Of a stretch of 64,000 nucleotides of DNA, positions 10,906-22,060 are shown piece by piece. The stretch lies in contig JACZZP010000014.1 of NCBI GenBank assembly GCA_015183035.1, positions 248,001-312,000 of the forward strand. The letters run 5' to 3'. Positions within the stretch are counted from its first letter, which is position 1. Every line of letters starts with the position of its first letter. This DNA is from Meloidogyne chitwoodi. Its lineage: Eukaryota > Nematoda > Chromadorea > Rhabditida > Meloidogynidae. A program made the translations under genes and the position numbers. Under the pieces are notes generated by a model that worked only from the letters and a program-made list of their open reading frames with translations, made no database searches and was not told where the DNA came from.

Positions 10906-12394
10906 TTTTATTTTTAATTGTAAAATTAATTTTGCTAATAAAATTGAGATGAATTTACGTATTTTTTAATACCTAATATATAAAATAATATAATTTTAAT
11001 TCTGTTGAATAATTTTTTAAATTGTAAAATATTTTATTGTTACAATTTTAAATATTTTAATCAAGAAATATTAATATTTTTGCCTTTATGACACTCATCA
11101 TTGAACATAGTAAAAAATAATTAATAAAATTTAACTTGAGGATTAAATTTTAGTTTTTTCCTTCGCGAAGATTTTTTTATGTAATCGAGATTTGATATAA
11201 CTAGAATTTTATAAATAAATATGTAAATCTATGTTTATTTAGGTATTTTAATTATAATTAATTTTAATTATTCATCTAATATTTTAATTAAAAAGATTTG
11301 AAAATTTTTATATAATTAATTAAAATATTATAATTTTTAGGAAAGAATTTTGTTATATTTTGACAGATTTTTGTACTACAAAACAATATCGTCACCTAAT
11401 TTTCAGATCCATAATAAATAAATTTTTAAATTTTAAAATTAATTATTTATTATAAAAATTTAATTAATTAGTTAAATTAATCTTAGTGTAACGTATTCTC
11501 TAGAAAAATTTGAATTATATTAAAAAATAAAATACGTATATGTACCTCTTAGTACAGGTCTTGAAACTAAAATAGTTATATTGAGTTTAAAATTTTAAAC
11601 TTTTTATATAATTAATTTAAATATAATAAATTCTAAATAATTTTTTATTAAAAAATATTTTTTCAATAATCACTCCAATTTTACAATTATAATTTAATTA
11701 AAAATAATTGTAAAAAATTAATATTTTAATTATTATTTATTTAAAAATAATTTAAGTTCTTTAAAAAAATGATGTCATGAAGAATGCCATTTTTATTATT
11801 TTTTACTATTTTTAAATTATTTTTATTATTTTTTAACTTTTAATATTACTTAATTTTTAATTATTAAAAAAATAACAACTAAGGTTCCCGGTTTGAATGG
11901 GTCTGGACATAAAATTAAATGTTCTGATCTTCTATAATAAATTTATAATTATTTGTTATTAAGGTTTTCAATTTTATCTAAATTGAAATTTTTCTAATCT
12001 AGCTTTCATTTTAAATTTTTTCTAAATAGCTATACACGTGTTGAAGCTACAACATATTATGGCCTGGTAAATCAAACCTTAATAAAAAACCTATTAATTA
12101 TCTTAAAATAAAAAATTTTAGACACCTTTACATGTTGCTTCATTTATGGGATGTATTAATATTGTTATTTTTGTTATTCAACTGGAAGAAATATATTTAA
12201 TTTTAATTTAAATTATTTCATTCATAAGAAAATAATATTCATATTTGTCTTATAACTTTTTTTTGACATTTTACATGCAGTCGTTGATGCGAAACTTTAA
12301 CATTTTTTGTTCATGGCTATGTCAAGTTTCCAATTCTAGATTCTAATGTTTTTTAAAGATCATTTACTAATTTTATTTTCATTTAAATATTTGC
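10906..12394. other. A+T-rich spacer
   Basis: Nothing that I can support as a gene. About 11880-11935 (AAGGTTCCCGGTTTGAATGG ... ATAAAATTAAATG) is repeated at 30645-30690. Confidence 0.45.
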
Positions 12395-12840
12395 TTAAGC
12401 ATTTGATTTGGTTTGCAGCTTGCAACAGACTGTGGATAATTTAGCTCCCCATCGCGCATCATATGGGGTTACTTCAATAAGTTCTAGGTCTCCAGTATCT
12501 ATTAAATCCTGGGAAAGAATTTTATTTTGCGAGAATTTACAAGAACTATCTCCGACATAATGTAATAACATAAAGCGTTCCAACGTTTTCTGTTAAAATC
12601 CTTTATTGTGGGACCTAATCTCTTCATTTTATGTGGATAACCTTCTTCCATTATCCTATTTGCTGATTCATAGTCTTGAAAATATATTGCTTTCGCTTGA
12701 CAATACGCTTGTTCGCTACAGCTGAAACTAGTTCCCCATATGAAGAATGTAGCTGGAAAGAAATTGCTAAACGGGTGCGCTCTCGTAAAAAATGGTATAA
12801 CTTTCTTTTCTTTGTAATCAATGGTCCTGATTACGCCCAT
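12395..12840 (-). pseudogene. NADAR-domain protein (YbiA/RibX-like), frameshifted
   Basis: From ATG 12840 the frame reads ...PFFTRAHPFSNFFPATFF, then SCSEQAYCQAKAIYFQD, KMKRLGPTIKDF and WNALCYYIMSEIVL. These match the NADAR order (PFSNFYP, S-EQ-Y-KA, LGR-VK-FD, W). Homology then moves one frame to KFSQNKILSQDLIDTGDLEL, then IEVTPYDARWGAKL, the conserved C-terminal TGD-x-L-x-E-x-(S/T)P-x-D-x-x-WG block. The shift falls near 12541. Family members cleave N-glycosidic bonds in riboflavin-pathway intermediates or ADP-ribose derivatives. The ATG follows ...TTTTTTAAG, so it could also be an internal exon. A single-base error or true inactivation cannot be separated here. A second, worse copy is at 32.05-32.31 kb. 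Confidence 0.78.
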
Positions 12841-12949
12841 CTTAAAAAAATAGAAAATTTTAACTAAATTCGATAATTATTATACTATTATTTTTTTCTA
12901 TTTATCTCTAAAATTAAATTTTATTTATTATTATATTTTCCATAATTTT

Positions 12950-13330
12950 CTGAAATTAATTATTATTACATTTATACATTTATAGGAATGTTTTAAATTC
13001 CCAAAACCGAATGACTCCCATTTCTCGATAGCTTCTTTTCCCAAAATTATTTCTGAAAACCAAATTCCCGCTTTTAATTTTTCAGGGGTTATAAAAAAAT
13101 TAATTTTTCCCTCATTGAATCGTCAAAAATATCGGATAGTGCGGTTCCTAAAATTTTTATTTTTTGTTACCATCCATTTTAAATACTGGGGTTGTATAAT
13201 ACTCATATATTAGATGGGCATCTTCAACGTATGTAGGTGTTATATAATTATATTTATAATTTTCCGTTATAAAAGCCTTAGTGAAAAAATATTCTAGCAT
13301 TACTGATCTAATTACTCCTTGGTCTTCCAT
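12950..13330 (-). CDS. unrecognised reading frame, possibly frameshifted
   Basis: ATG 13330 opens 57 codons (MEDQGVIRSVMLEYFF ... YVEDAHLIYEYYTTPVFKMD) to a stop at about 13157. Protein-like sequence continues in other frames (ILGTALSDIFDDSMREK, then FITPEKLKAGIWFSEIILGK and EAIEKWESFGFGNLKHSYK) to about 12960. This looks like one protein of about 120 residues with one or two frame changes or short introns. It lies just upstream of the NADAR frame on the same strand and could be part of the same gene. No family recognised. Confidence 0.4.
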
Positions 13331-13430
13331 TTTAAAATAAATTTGATTATAACTTACGTATGTTGTCGACTTGATCTAAAAATAAATTAAATTAAGGGGG
13401 TTAAAATTTTCCGTTATTGTTTTCTGTTAA

Positions 13431-13799
13431 TTAGTCTTTTATGTTTTCACTGTTATTTTCTGTTAATTCTTTTCTTAAGGGAGGGGTTAAATTCTGGATT
13501 AATTTTTTTGCTTTGTCCATATGTATTTTAGTAATTTTTTCTGTATCTAAATTCTTAATAATTAATACTGGGGTATTTATTTCTAAAATTCTGTATGGTC
13601 CAGTCCATTTCTGTTGTAACTTAAGTATCCTACTTAAGTCTGTGTTAATCGATGGTATTGTAATTTTATAATTTAGTGGGCTTGATCGTCCAGTGCTGAT
13701 TAAATTTTTCTTTAATCTCCATAGATTAACAAGGTAAATGTGTAGTTGGCGGTCTACCTGTCCAAAGAGAATTCGCTCTTTTCTTTCCTTCTCTTGCAT
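13431..13799 (-). pseudogene. retrotransposon integrase C-terminus (Ty3/gypsy type)
   Basis: A 122-codon frame carries LQQKWTGPYRILEINTPVLI and KITKIHMDKAKKLIQ. This is the GPY/F module found at the C-terminus of Ty3/gypsy integrases (KW-GPYR, then a VH-D-LK block). The N-terminal part (KERKERILFGQVDRQLHI) lies in an inverted repeat with 14220-14348. The zinc-binding and catalytic DDE parts are absent, so this is a tail-only relic. It would have acted in integration of cDNA. Confidence 0.72.
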
Positions 13800-14348
13800 T
13801 TTTGGCGTTAGGAGAAGTGCACGCTTATTTTTCTTATAATATGCCTTTTGGCACAGAGAGAGAAAAGGGGAAAATAAAAATAATAATAAAGTGAAAATAT
13901 ATTTTATAAATGATCAAAGTAGTCTTCAATAATCGGAAACCTTGTAGATATTCAATAATTAAAATTGGATTTTTTCCTTGATTCAAGATCGAGAGTTTAA
14001 TCGTCGAAAAATAGAATCCAGAATTTTTTCGAGGAATTATTAGTTGGGCAAGAAAAGGACAGATTGGAAGTTTCATGAAAATATTAAAAAAATTCTATTA
14101 TTTACATATTTATTAAACGATGCCATGTCCCACTTTATGATCTTTGATCATATGTAAAATAAATATATTTTCACTTTATTATTATATTAATTACTATTTT
14201 AATTTTCCTTTTTTCTCCTATGTGCCAGGGTACTATAATGAAAAGGAAAAATAAGCGAGCACTTCTCCTAACGCAAAAAATGCAAGAGAAGGAAAGAAAA
14301 GAGCGAATTCTCTTTGCGGACAGGTAGACCGCCAACTACACATTTACC
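13732..14348. repeat. imperfect inverted repeat of the integrase segment
   Basis: The left arm (about 13732-13935) and right arm (about 14145-14348) share GTAGTTGGCGGTCTACCTGT, GAATTCGCTCTTTTC, GGAGAAGTGC and AAAGTGAAAATATATTT in opposite orientation. The right arm differs by small insertions. The arms bracket about 200 bases of unrelated sequence. Confidence 0.8.
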
Positions 14349-14529
14349 GATTAACAAATGTTTTTATATTGACTTCTTTTTCTTTTATATTAATACTTTT
14401 CATTATTATTTTTTGCATTGGATGTACTCTTTTGATACTTTTTGAAAAACTTCTTTAATTCTTTTGTATTATTTAAAATATATTTCTGCTTTAATTATAA
14501 AAAAATTTGTTATTTGGAACAACTTTTTA

Positions 14530-15530
14530 ACCTTAGCACTTACTAAAAATATGCGAGCAGATAGAGTAGAGTTATCTCCATATTAAAGTGTAGCAAAATA
14601 ACGAAGAAATAATATACGATAATAGGTGAAAATATATTGAAGCAATTAAAGTTTTTATTTATTTAAAAAAATTTAAATTGTGTTTTAATTTTAATAATTT
14701 TTAGGATTGTATTGAATTATGCTTTCCATATCGTTATGTGGATAAAGAGATGGCAACTATTGGGGTAATTTTATTTTTAAATTAATTATCAAAATAATCA
14801 AAATTAAAAATTAATTTTTGAAACATTATGAAAAATTCAATTTTTAATTTTTGTTGAATTTTTGAAAATTTTACTAGTTTTAATTAGTTTCTTTATCTAA
14901 GTATTAAATAAGTGTGTAGTAAACACTAAAATATAATTTAAGGAAAATCTCAATTCTTCATGTAAGACATCATTTATAAGTGGCACCTCAAATTCCATAA
15001 TTTTTTTGTAAGCATAATTAATATGATTTAGTTTATTTTAAATTATTAGTATTGAATAATTTTTTTAAATAATTTAATTATTTAATAATTTTTTATTTTG
15101 TTATGCTTTTATTTAAATAATAAATTAAAAAATTTTTTTTAAAATTGTATTGTTGTCTTAAGTACATCGGTAATTACCAAAAATATGCTTTTTATATTTT
15201 TAGCAATTTTTTTAATGACTTCTTCCCTTATGATCATTTGACAAAAAATTTGTTGAAGTGATTTTACTATAAATAGATATAGCTATATTTTACCACCTGC
15301 CAACCTCCCCTTTTTTATATTAAATTATTTACGAAATTTTTATTTAAAATTTCTGGTAAGACTTTTAGAAATGTTTCAAAATTACAGAGATAATAAATGT
15401 ATTTAATTATTTAAAAATATTTTTTTAATTAAAATTATCAATAGAATTATCTAATCGTCGATATTTAAAATTTTTATTTAATTTTTAAATAGTCCATTAA
15501 TAATATTCTCTAGAAAATATGACGATTCAT
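14530..15530. repeat. dispersed repeat family A, copy 1
   Basis: Segments ATTGTATTGAATTATGCTTT (14705), AAATCTCAATTCTTC (14944) and CTAATCGTCGATATTTAAA (15453) recur in 28140-29080 with the same neighbours. The order differs: the CGTCGATA segment lies downstream of the other two here but upstream of them at 28365. The family is A+T-rich with no clear coding. Parts recur at 10560 and 34795. Confidence 0.6.
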
Positions 15531-15599
15531 TATTTAAAAATCTTTCATATCCTAGTTAAACGGGATTTCTAACTGTTTGAGTGTCTGAATAATTACGTC

Positions 15600-15824
15600 T
15601 TAACATTTTTTTCTATTTTTTGTTAAAGCTAAAATACAAATAATAGTACTAACATAAAATTTATTAATAAATTTTCGTGAAATATTCATTAAGCTTTGGT
15701 AAAGGCAAAGTTTTATTAAGTAAATCCTTTGTATGCCATCTATACATTGATTATAAATAGGATTTCCGTATTCTTTATTTTCTTTTTCTAAAAAAACTAT
15801 ATTACAAATATTAGGTTGTCCCAT
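15600..15824 (-). CDS. hypothetical 74-residue reading frame
   Basis: ATG-initiated, with balanced composition at the start (MGQPNICNIVFLEKENKEYG, then NPIYNQCIDGIQRIYLIKLC) and a more hydrophobic C-terminal half ending NRKKC. No family recognised. It may be an exon of a decayed element. Flanking 15830-16470 is A+T-rich with nothing further that I can support. Confidence 0.25.
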   Translation of the reverse strand: MGQPNICNIVFLEKENKEYGNPIYNQCIDGIQRIYLIKLCLYQSLMNISRKFINKFYVSTIICILALTKNRKKC

Positions 15825-16578
15825 CAGTTAATCCTAATCTATTTATTCGACGTTAAAATGGCGTAAAATTAAAATATTTTTATAAAGATTAATTTTAGAA
15901 TTATTATTAAGTATTTGCAGAACATTTGCGCTAATATGAATGTTTTTTACTTGCACCGTAAAACTTATATTCATAAATAAAAATAATTGTTATTTTTTAA
16001 ATATATTTGTTAATTGAAAATTTTTTGAAATTATTTTTGACGAAGTTGCTAGCTCATAGTTAAAGCTGATAGGAATCTTTTAATAACATTTAGTTAGTTT
16101 TTTTTTATTCTTTCGTTTTCCAAATTTATTTTTACAATTTTCCATTTTAAAATGAGCACTTTTTTTATGCAACGTTTGTTTTTTTCTTTTCGTTGAAAAA
16201 TTCCATTAAAAAATAACTAATTTGAAAGCTTAATTTTTCCAAATTTCCTTTTTTCGTCTGTAACGATTGGAGATCGGACAAATATTATCAACTATTGTTT
16301 GTTAATTTTATTTTAGTCGTCTAATATTGTTTATGTAATTTGTTCAAATTAGGAACTTTGATTATAATAAGTTTTAATTGTTTTAGGTTATAAAAGTGAA
16401 AGGAAAACAGATTAAATTTAGGAAATGTAATTATTAATATTTAAATTTAGGGCCAAAATTTTTTATTAATTTAAATTTTATATTAGTTTATTAATTGAAA
16501 TTCCCTTGTTAATTATTATTTTAATTTATTAATTTTATTAATATCTTAAAAAACTTACTTGAATTTTCTGTTGACAAA

Positions 16579-17219
16579 CTAGTGGAATACATACAAAGAT
16601 TGGAAATTATCTTTTTACGAATAATGCTTCGCGACTGGAGTGTATAGAAACCGCTTCGCGCTTTTAACACTAATTCTAGAAAATGTCTTGCGAATAGATG
16701 GCCTTTTTTGAAACATTTTTTAAAAATGTTTTCACAATTCGAGTTCGAACCCGGATTCAAATTAGCAAATCCAGCACACTACCACTACACCACAACTCAT
16801 CTTACCTAATTTAAAATAAAAGTGCTTTTGACTTTGCCTCTATCTCATAAATCTCAATTTTTTAATTCTTGTCAAAAACATAACTACTCTAATCTTTATC
16901 CGATCCAAAAACATTTTATACCATTAGATAGCCCAAAGTCTGAAGGTGTGCCCTCTCGCTGGGACCAACTCTGTACCTTTATCCACAAAAAAGTTATGGT
17001 CCAAAAACCGCAGCTACTGCCCTTTTTCTCTTGTCAAAAAAGCATGTTTTTTGACATTTTTTCGACATTGTTCGACTTTTTTCAAAGAGCGTTTATATGC
17101 ATTCGATAGCCCTTTAAAAATGCTATCGAATGCATATACATTTACCCACAAAAAAATCAAAATTTAAAAAGTTATTCAAAAAATTCAAAAAAACGACCTA
17201 TTTTATTCTTATAGGTGGA
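16579..17219 (-). mobile_element. non-autonomous Helitron-like insertion
   Basis: On the minus strand the insert begins TCCACCTATAAG (17219 down) and ends ATTCCACTAG (16579), i.e. 5'-TC and 3'-CTAG, the Helitron rule. Just inside the CTAG a hairpin AAAGAT/ATCTTT is seen, also as expected. The related empty site at about 32866 has no insert and no target duplication, again Helitron-like. It carries a tRNA-like segment (16737-16800) and another hairpin pair, CATTCGATAG/CTATCGAATG (17100-17132). The open frames inside (16822-17167 plus, 16521-16760 minus) show no protein similarity. Confidence 0.62.
16737..16800 (-). tRNA. tRNA-like sequence (degenerate)
   Basis: The minus strand has GTTGTGGTGTAGTGGTAG (A-box-like) and, 30 bases on, CCGGGTTCGAAC (B-box-like) at correct spacing. 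Stem pairing of the acceptor and T arm is poor and no clear anticodon can be assigned. It is probably a tRNA-derived pol III promoter or pseudogene within the Helitron-like insert. Confidence 0.4.
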
Positions 17220-17934
17220 AATTCTTTTTAAATATAAATAGAATTAAAAATAAATATTTTATAATAATTGTAAAATAATATTTAAATATATTAAATTAAT
17301 TAAAAATTTTAGATAAAATAATTAAGGATTATTAAAAGTTATTTTTGAGAGAAAAGATTTAACTTACTATTGATTATGAAGAAGTGTGGAAAATATCTTA
17401 TTTTAAAGTAAATATTTCAAAAAATATTTATTTATTTTTATTCCTTTTATTAAAAACGGAATGATTGAAATGTAAATATAATTAATTAATTTATTTATTT
17501 TCCTAAAGTTAAACAAATTATTGAAAAAAAGGTATATACTTTTTTCTTTAATTTTTCTTCATATCCCAAGCGAAGCGGGCTTCATACTCGGCTACTGGAT
17601 CAAGACAATCGAGTCCAAGGATTTCTAGTCAATGTCCTCTAGAAAAAGAAATAGCATTAACTCATTTTGTTAATCATATAGTAAATTGCATATTTTTTCG
17701 TAAAAAATAATATTTATAAAAATTATTAATTTTGGTCCAATAATATCCAAGTTTTTAAAAAATATTAGATTTTATAATATAGTAAAATTCTTCATTTTTT
17801 TTTGAAATATATTTAAAATTGAATGTTGCTGACATTTTTAAACATTAAATTTCTGAACCAGATCTCGAATAAAATTATAATAATCTATGATCGCTATCTC
17901 AAGTAAGGACGGGTTTATAAATTTTTACAATTCC

Positions 17935-18080
17935 ATTCTTTTTCAATATTATTTTCTAATAATGAAATTAAATAATATTAATAAATTCAATGTACAAAAT
18001 AACTTTATCCATTCTTTTTCAATATTATTTTCTAATAATGAAATTAAATAATATTAATAAATTCAATGTACAAAATAACT
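17935..18080 (+). repeat. two-copy tandem repeat of about 70 bases
   Basis: CCATTCTTTTTCAATATTAT ... AATTCAATGTACAAAATAAC occurs at about 17934 and again at about 18008 with near identity. Part recurs at 35320-35370. Confidence 0.8.
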
Positions 18081-18094
18081 GATGTTTTTTAAGA

Positions 18095-18255
18095 TAGGGC
18101 TTCATTTCCAAATCTTAATTTTAAAAGTTCATGAATTTTTGTGGCCGTAAAAAACGGATGTTTATCTTTAAGGCGTGTTACACATTGAAAATTAGCATTT
18201 TGATGATACAATCCATCATTGGTAGATTCAAAATTTGGGCCTTCGGTCTTAGATG
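18095..18255 (-). pseudogene. C-terminal coding fragment, multicopy unrecognised family
   Basis: Minus strand reads KTEGPNFESTNDGLYHQNAN, then FQCVTRLKDKHPFFTATK and IHELLKLRFGNEALS, then stop. A partner at 21815-21935 matches in sequence (CCAAATTTCGAATTGCCAATG region) with frame changes. The frame upstream (GELHDDSK) is interrupted. It was clearly coding once. No domain recognised. Confidence 0.45.
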
Positions 18256-18363
18256 CGCCTTATTGATTTTGTTTTTTGCTGTCGTCGTGTAGTTCTCTAC
18301 TAATAAGTTATTGAGTGAGCCTCTCCCGGAGCACCAAAACTGTCTTTATATATTATGGAAATA

Positions 18364-19204
18364 TTAAATTTCGACACATTCATCATTGTTCTTGGCACAA
18401 ATTATATAACCAACCATAATAGAACCAAGAATTATTGGTGTCAAAATAACAGCACTAATAAATAGACCTGATCAAGAAGCAATATTTTAATAATCATCTT
18501 CAAATAATCTAAAATTTTCATTTTTAATAATTTATTAATTATAATTAATAATATTTAAATTTTAATAATTAAATAATCCTTGACTGTAAGTTAGTAATTA
18601 TTATTTCAGTGGTAAATAATATCTTTTTTAATAAAAAATAAAAAATTTATGATTAAATATTTATTACAATTAACATCCGCCCTATCATAAGATCGTCTGG
18701 TTGTAGCACCTCGCTGTGAAAAAACATTTATTATCATTTAATGTAGTCTAATTTAAAATCCTTATTCATTATAGATATTTTTATTATAGATTATTATTTA
18801 AAGAATAAAATTTAATACCGCTGTATCGTGTTCTTGTTTAGTTAAAAAAGCAATAAATCTTCCGCTTCTGTTGTTAAATTCACTTGCATCGATTATTCAA
18901 AAATAAAGCTCCGACCAGATTTGTTATAAAGCAGGCTTCTTTTATATTTACAAAACTCTGTTTCAACTTCTGTCAACTTTATTACTTTTGCTCCATAAAT
19001 TCTAAGGTTGATTGATTCATTTAGCATTCTTTTAAATTGATTTAATAAATATTCATATGTTAAATTGAAAAAGAAGAAGATAATAAAATATGACATGCAA
19101 CAAACTAATAAAAATATAATTAAAATTAAGTTAAAATTCAAGCCATATTTAAAATAGAGAATAAATATTTTTAAAAATAATATTAAATAAAAAAGGTATT
19201 CCAT
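18364..19204 (-). CDS. possible multi-exon membrane protein gene
   Basis: Coding-like pieces in order on the minus strand: 19204-18893 (two hydrophobic segments, then a charged tail ...LNESINLRIYGAKVIKLTEV); about 18888-18819 (EFNNRSGRFIAFLTKQEHDT, donor GTATTA); 18713-18675 (after TTTTTTCACAG: RGATTRRSYDRAD, donor GTTAAT); and 18467-18364 (after GATCAG: LFISAVILTPIILGSIMVGY then IICAKNNDECVEI, stop). The last piece is a convincing transmembrane tail. The junctions between the first and second pieces and into the last piece are not frame-perfect in my reading, so exon borders are approximate. No family recognised; it may be real or decaying. Confidence 0.4.
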
Positions 19205-20720
19205 GTATTTTTGGGAAAAAAAATAATTTAATTAATTATAAAAAAGTTGTGGGTAAAATTTGGACCAAATTATCCGTATTTGAATATATTTCTTTAATTT
19301 TTATTCGTTTTTTGCAAATATCAAATTTTCATTTTTTTCCAGCTTTTATTTATTATTTTTCTATTTTTATTTATCTTTAATTTTTTGTGTATTTTTTATT
19401 TATGAAAAATTTAAGATAGCAATTCTACAAGTTTTTCTTAAAAATAATTTAAAAATATAATATTGATAAAATTTAATATTTTTGTATAGCTTTAATAAAT
19501 AAATTTTTCTTATATTTGGTTGTTTTTATTTTTTAATAATTAGTTTACCTTAATTCCGTCAAAATAGAAAAAGTGCCATTCATAACTTTGACCATGAAAC
19601 TCTTATTATGTTTTTTCATTTTTTATATCATTACCACCCTAAACAAAATTTGTTTATTTATTATTATTTTTTATATTTTTAACAAACATGTAAGATGTTT
19701 TGCATTCAGATAGCTAGCTTTTTTCCCTATAACATACTAGATGAACCACCTTGGTATACACTCACACATCAAATAAACATATTTTTCTATCATTTATTTT
19801 AACACAAAAATTTTTAAATTTAATTTAATACATATTTTTTATCAATTATTTGATTTAAAAGTATAATTATGCCAGTCGATAAACGTAAACACCATCGGCT
19901 GTCACTCTTTTTTGCACATTTTTATAAGAGTGCCACCGATAAACGTAAAGAAAGTCTGGCAGCTTTTTTTTATAAATTATTTAGTTTTATTTTTAATTAT
20001 TTTTTAAAATATATTATTATTTAATATGCATATTTTATTAAAAAAACAATGAACAATTGTAGGCGCGCTTCTTTAACTCAGCAAGAACAATCTCCTGCTC
20101 AACGTACTCAAATTGATATTAATAAACTAATATAAAAATATAACTAATAAGAAAAAACAATCTAAAATGTAAGTTATATTAATATAATTATATAGATAGA
20201 GAAAGAAAGAGTAAAGAGAAATCGAGGGCGCCATTAAGCGCCAAATTTAAAATTATTTCTAGAAGATTTATTTTCTTTTTTGCGATAAAATGTCCGCGAC
20301 AAATGAACATAATTAATATTAATTCAATAGTTAGTTAATTAAAAAAATTTAATGATATAATATTTTCTCAATTATCCAATGGAAGACCTGGATACTCTAA
20401 AGGTTCTCCTTTTCTTTCATAAAATTGAGCCACACTAACATTTGGTTCGACCAAAGCCTATTTTTAATCTTTTGTTAACTTGGATAGTTAAAAAATTATT
20501 TTCAGACAAACAACTAATACTTTATTCCAAAAATATTTTTATCTTTTCGTTTTCTATTCCTTTACTTTTATTAATCGGCTGAATTTTTTATGCAGATGTC
20601 CATATGGAAATTCTTAAATTCAAAATAAGTTATAGGAATGTCTAAAAATTTACATAACATTATGCTCCTTTCATATGGAGGTAAGAATTGCCTTGTCATT
20701 ACACCCTCCAAATTTAATTA
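19205..20720. other. A+T-rich spacer with minor signals
   Basis: The minus-strand YEWHFFYFDGIK (about 19560-19600) is shared with YEWRFFYFDGYH at about 33390-33420 beside the SprT-like fragment, so it is a coding relic. GCCAGTCGATAAACG ... AAAGTCTGGCA at 19871-19968 could be a tiny inverted element. A short ATG frame at 20049 (28 codons) is not convincing. Confidence 0.4.
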
Positions 20721-20724
20721 TAAT

Positions 20725-22060
20725 TTTTTAAGATATGTTTTACTTCTTGTCGAATGCTATCTAGATAACATTTGTCATTGTTTGTTAAAACTTTGTCCTC
20801 AATTGCTTTTTTGTTTAACATTTAAATTTTTTCATACACAAATTATTTTTTCCTTTTTTTCCTTATTGTTGGAATTTTACAGTCCATAAATATTTAGGAT
20901 AGCAATTCTTCAAGTTTTTTCTAAAAAATAATCTTATTGTTAGTATTATTTTGTCCTTTAAAGAATTGAAACAAAAATAAACCATTTTGTTTTAAAATGA
21001 ACAAATAATTTAAAAAAGAATGTATTTTATTTAATTAAGTAGAATAAATACATAAGCAGATGTTTTTAATAAAAAAAGAGGTATTTATTTAATTGTTATT
21101 GATTTAATAAATTCATTTTAAAATACTTTGAAAAAATATTTACATTATTATCTAAAAAATTTTTGTAAAAATTAAAAAATTTTTAAAATGAATTTATTAA
21201 AAATTGTTTATCTTTAATAAATGAAAAATTATTAAATAAGGATTTTTTAAAAACTTAGTTTAGTAAATTTAGTGAAATTTAAAATTAAAAACAACATTGT
21301 TATTATTACTGAGAAATTAAAAAAAAATTTCAGAGAAATTCATTTAAAGTTTTCATTAGATTTTTATTAAAATTTATAATGTCACCTATCAAATCGAACA
21401 TATTGTCAGACAAATTTTTGTTCTCTTCAACGTCTTAAAAATATTTAAAGTTTTTTTTATTAAATTAAATTAAAACCTTTAATTATGGTTTGGATTTTTC
21501 TATGAAGACAATTTTTTTATTTTCAGTTTCTAAAATTAAAATATTTTATAAATAAACCTTTTTCATCAATATTTATTATGGTAAAGATTTTTTAACATCT
21601 TCGTTGTTAAAAATTATTTTTTTTATTTACTTTATTTCACTTTTTAAATCAGCTATATTGTTTTGTATTGAAATGAATTGATTTCCAGTAATTGGTTTAT
21701 AAAAAATTTTTTCATAATTTATATTTTTATAGTTGCAAAATAGATATTTGTAGAATTTAAATATGTTATTTTTACTACTTCCTTATTCTTAATCATTTGT
21801 TTAAGGTACCCATTCGAAAATTAGCATTTTGATGATAAATCCATCATTGGCAATTCGAAATTTGGGCTTTCGGTCTTAGATGCGCCTTAGAAGAGCTTCA
21901 TGATTTGGTTTGCTGTCGTCGTGTAGTTCTCCTTCACATATTGTGAAGATATTGTAGAGCTCCCTCGTTGGTGACGGCAACTGGGGTGACTTTTTTTTTC
22001 AACGAAGAACGGGAAAATAAAAATCTGTTATTTCGACGAAACGCTTCCTTTACGCAGTGA
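20725..22060 (-). pseudogene. decayed multi-exon gene, family C copy 2
   Basis: Minus-strand pieces: about 22060-21875 (RKRFVEITDFYFPV, SPQLPSPTRELYNIFTICEG, ELHDDSKPNHEALLRR) with stops between. About 21720-21640 (FYKPITGNQFISIQNNIADL-KSEIK). 21443-21349 (ENKNLSDNMFDLIGDIINFN then KNLMKTLNEFL, stop). About 20830-20727 (NKKAIEDKVLTNNDKCYLDS then IRQEVKHILKNYN). They run in the same order as related pieces at 25.05-26.6 kb (IIGHEFLIIKNSID; KKYCLDLVADVIAKVK). Stops and shifts make it a probable pseudogene. No domain recognised. Confidence 0.42.

Larger units (their letters stand above)
16475..17485. repeat. dispersed repeat family B, copy 1 (split by insertion)
   Basis: 16475-16578 plus 17220-17485 together match the continuous sequence 32760-33135 (TTAATATCTTAAAAAACTTA ... 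TTCTGTTGACAAA joined to ATTCTTTTTAAATATAAATA ... GAAGAAGTGTGGAAAATATC). The 641-base insertion between them is described separately. Confidence 0.85.

Noticed and set aside
16822..17167. Overlapping plus ORFs of 95 and 73 codons
   Set aside because: Inside the non-autonomous Helitron-like insert; two frames open at once and no similarity to proteins.
20638..20889. 83-codon plus ORF
   Set aside because: The minus strand gives a better protein-like reading (KVLTNNDKCYLDSIRQEV) here.
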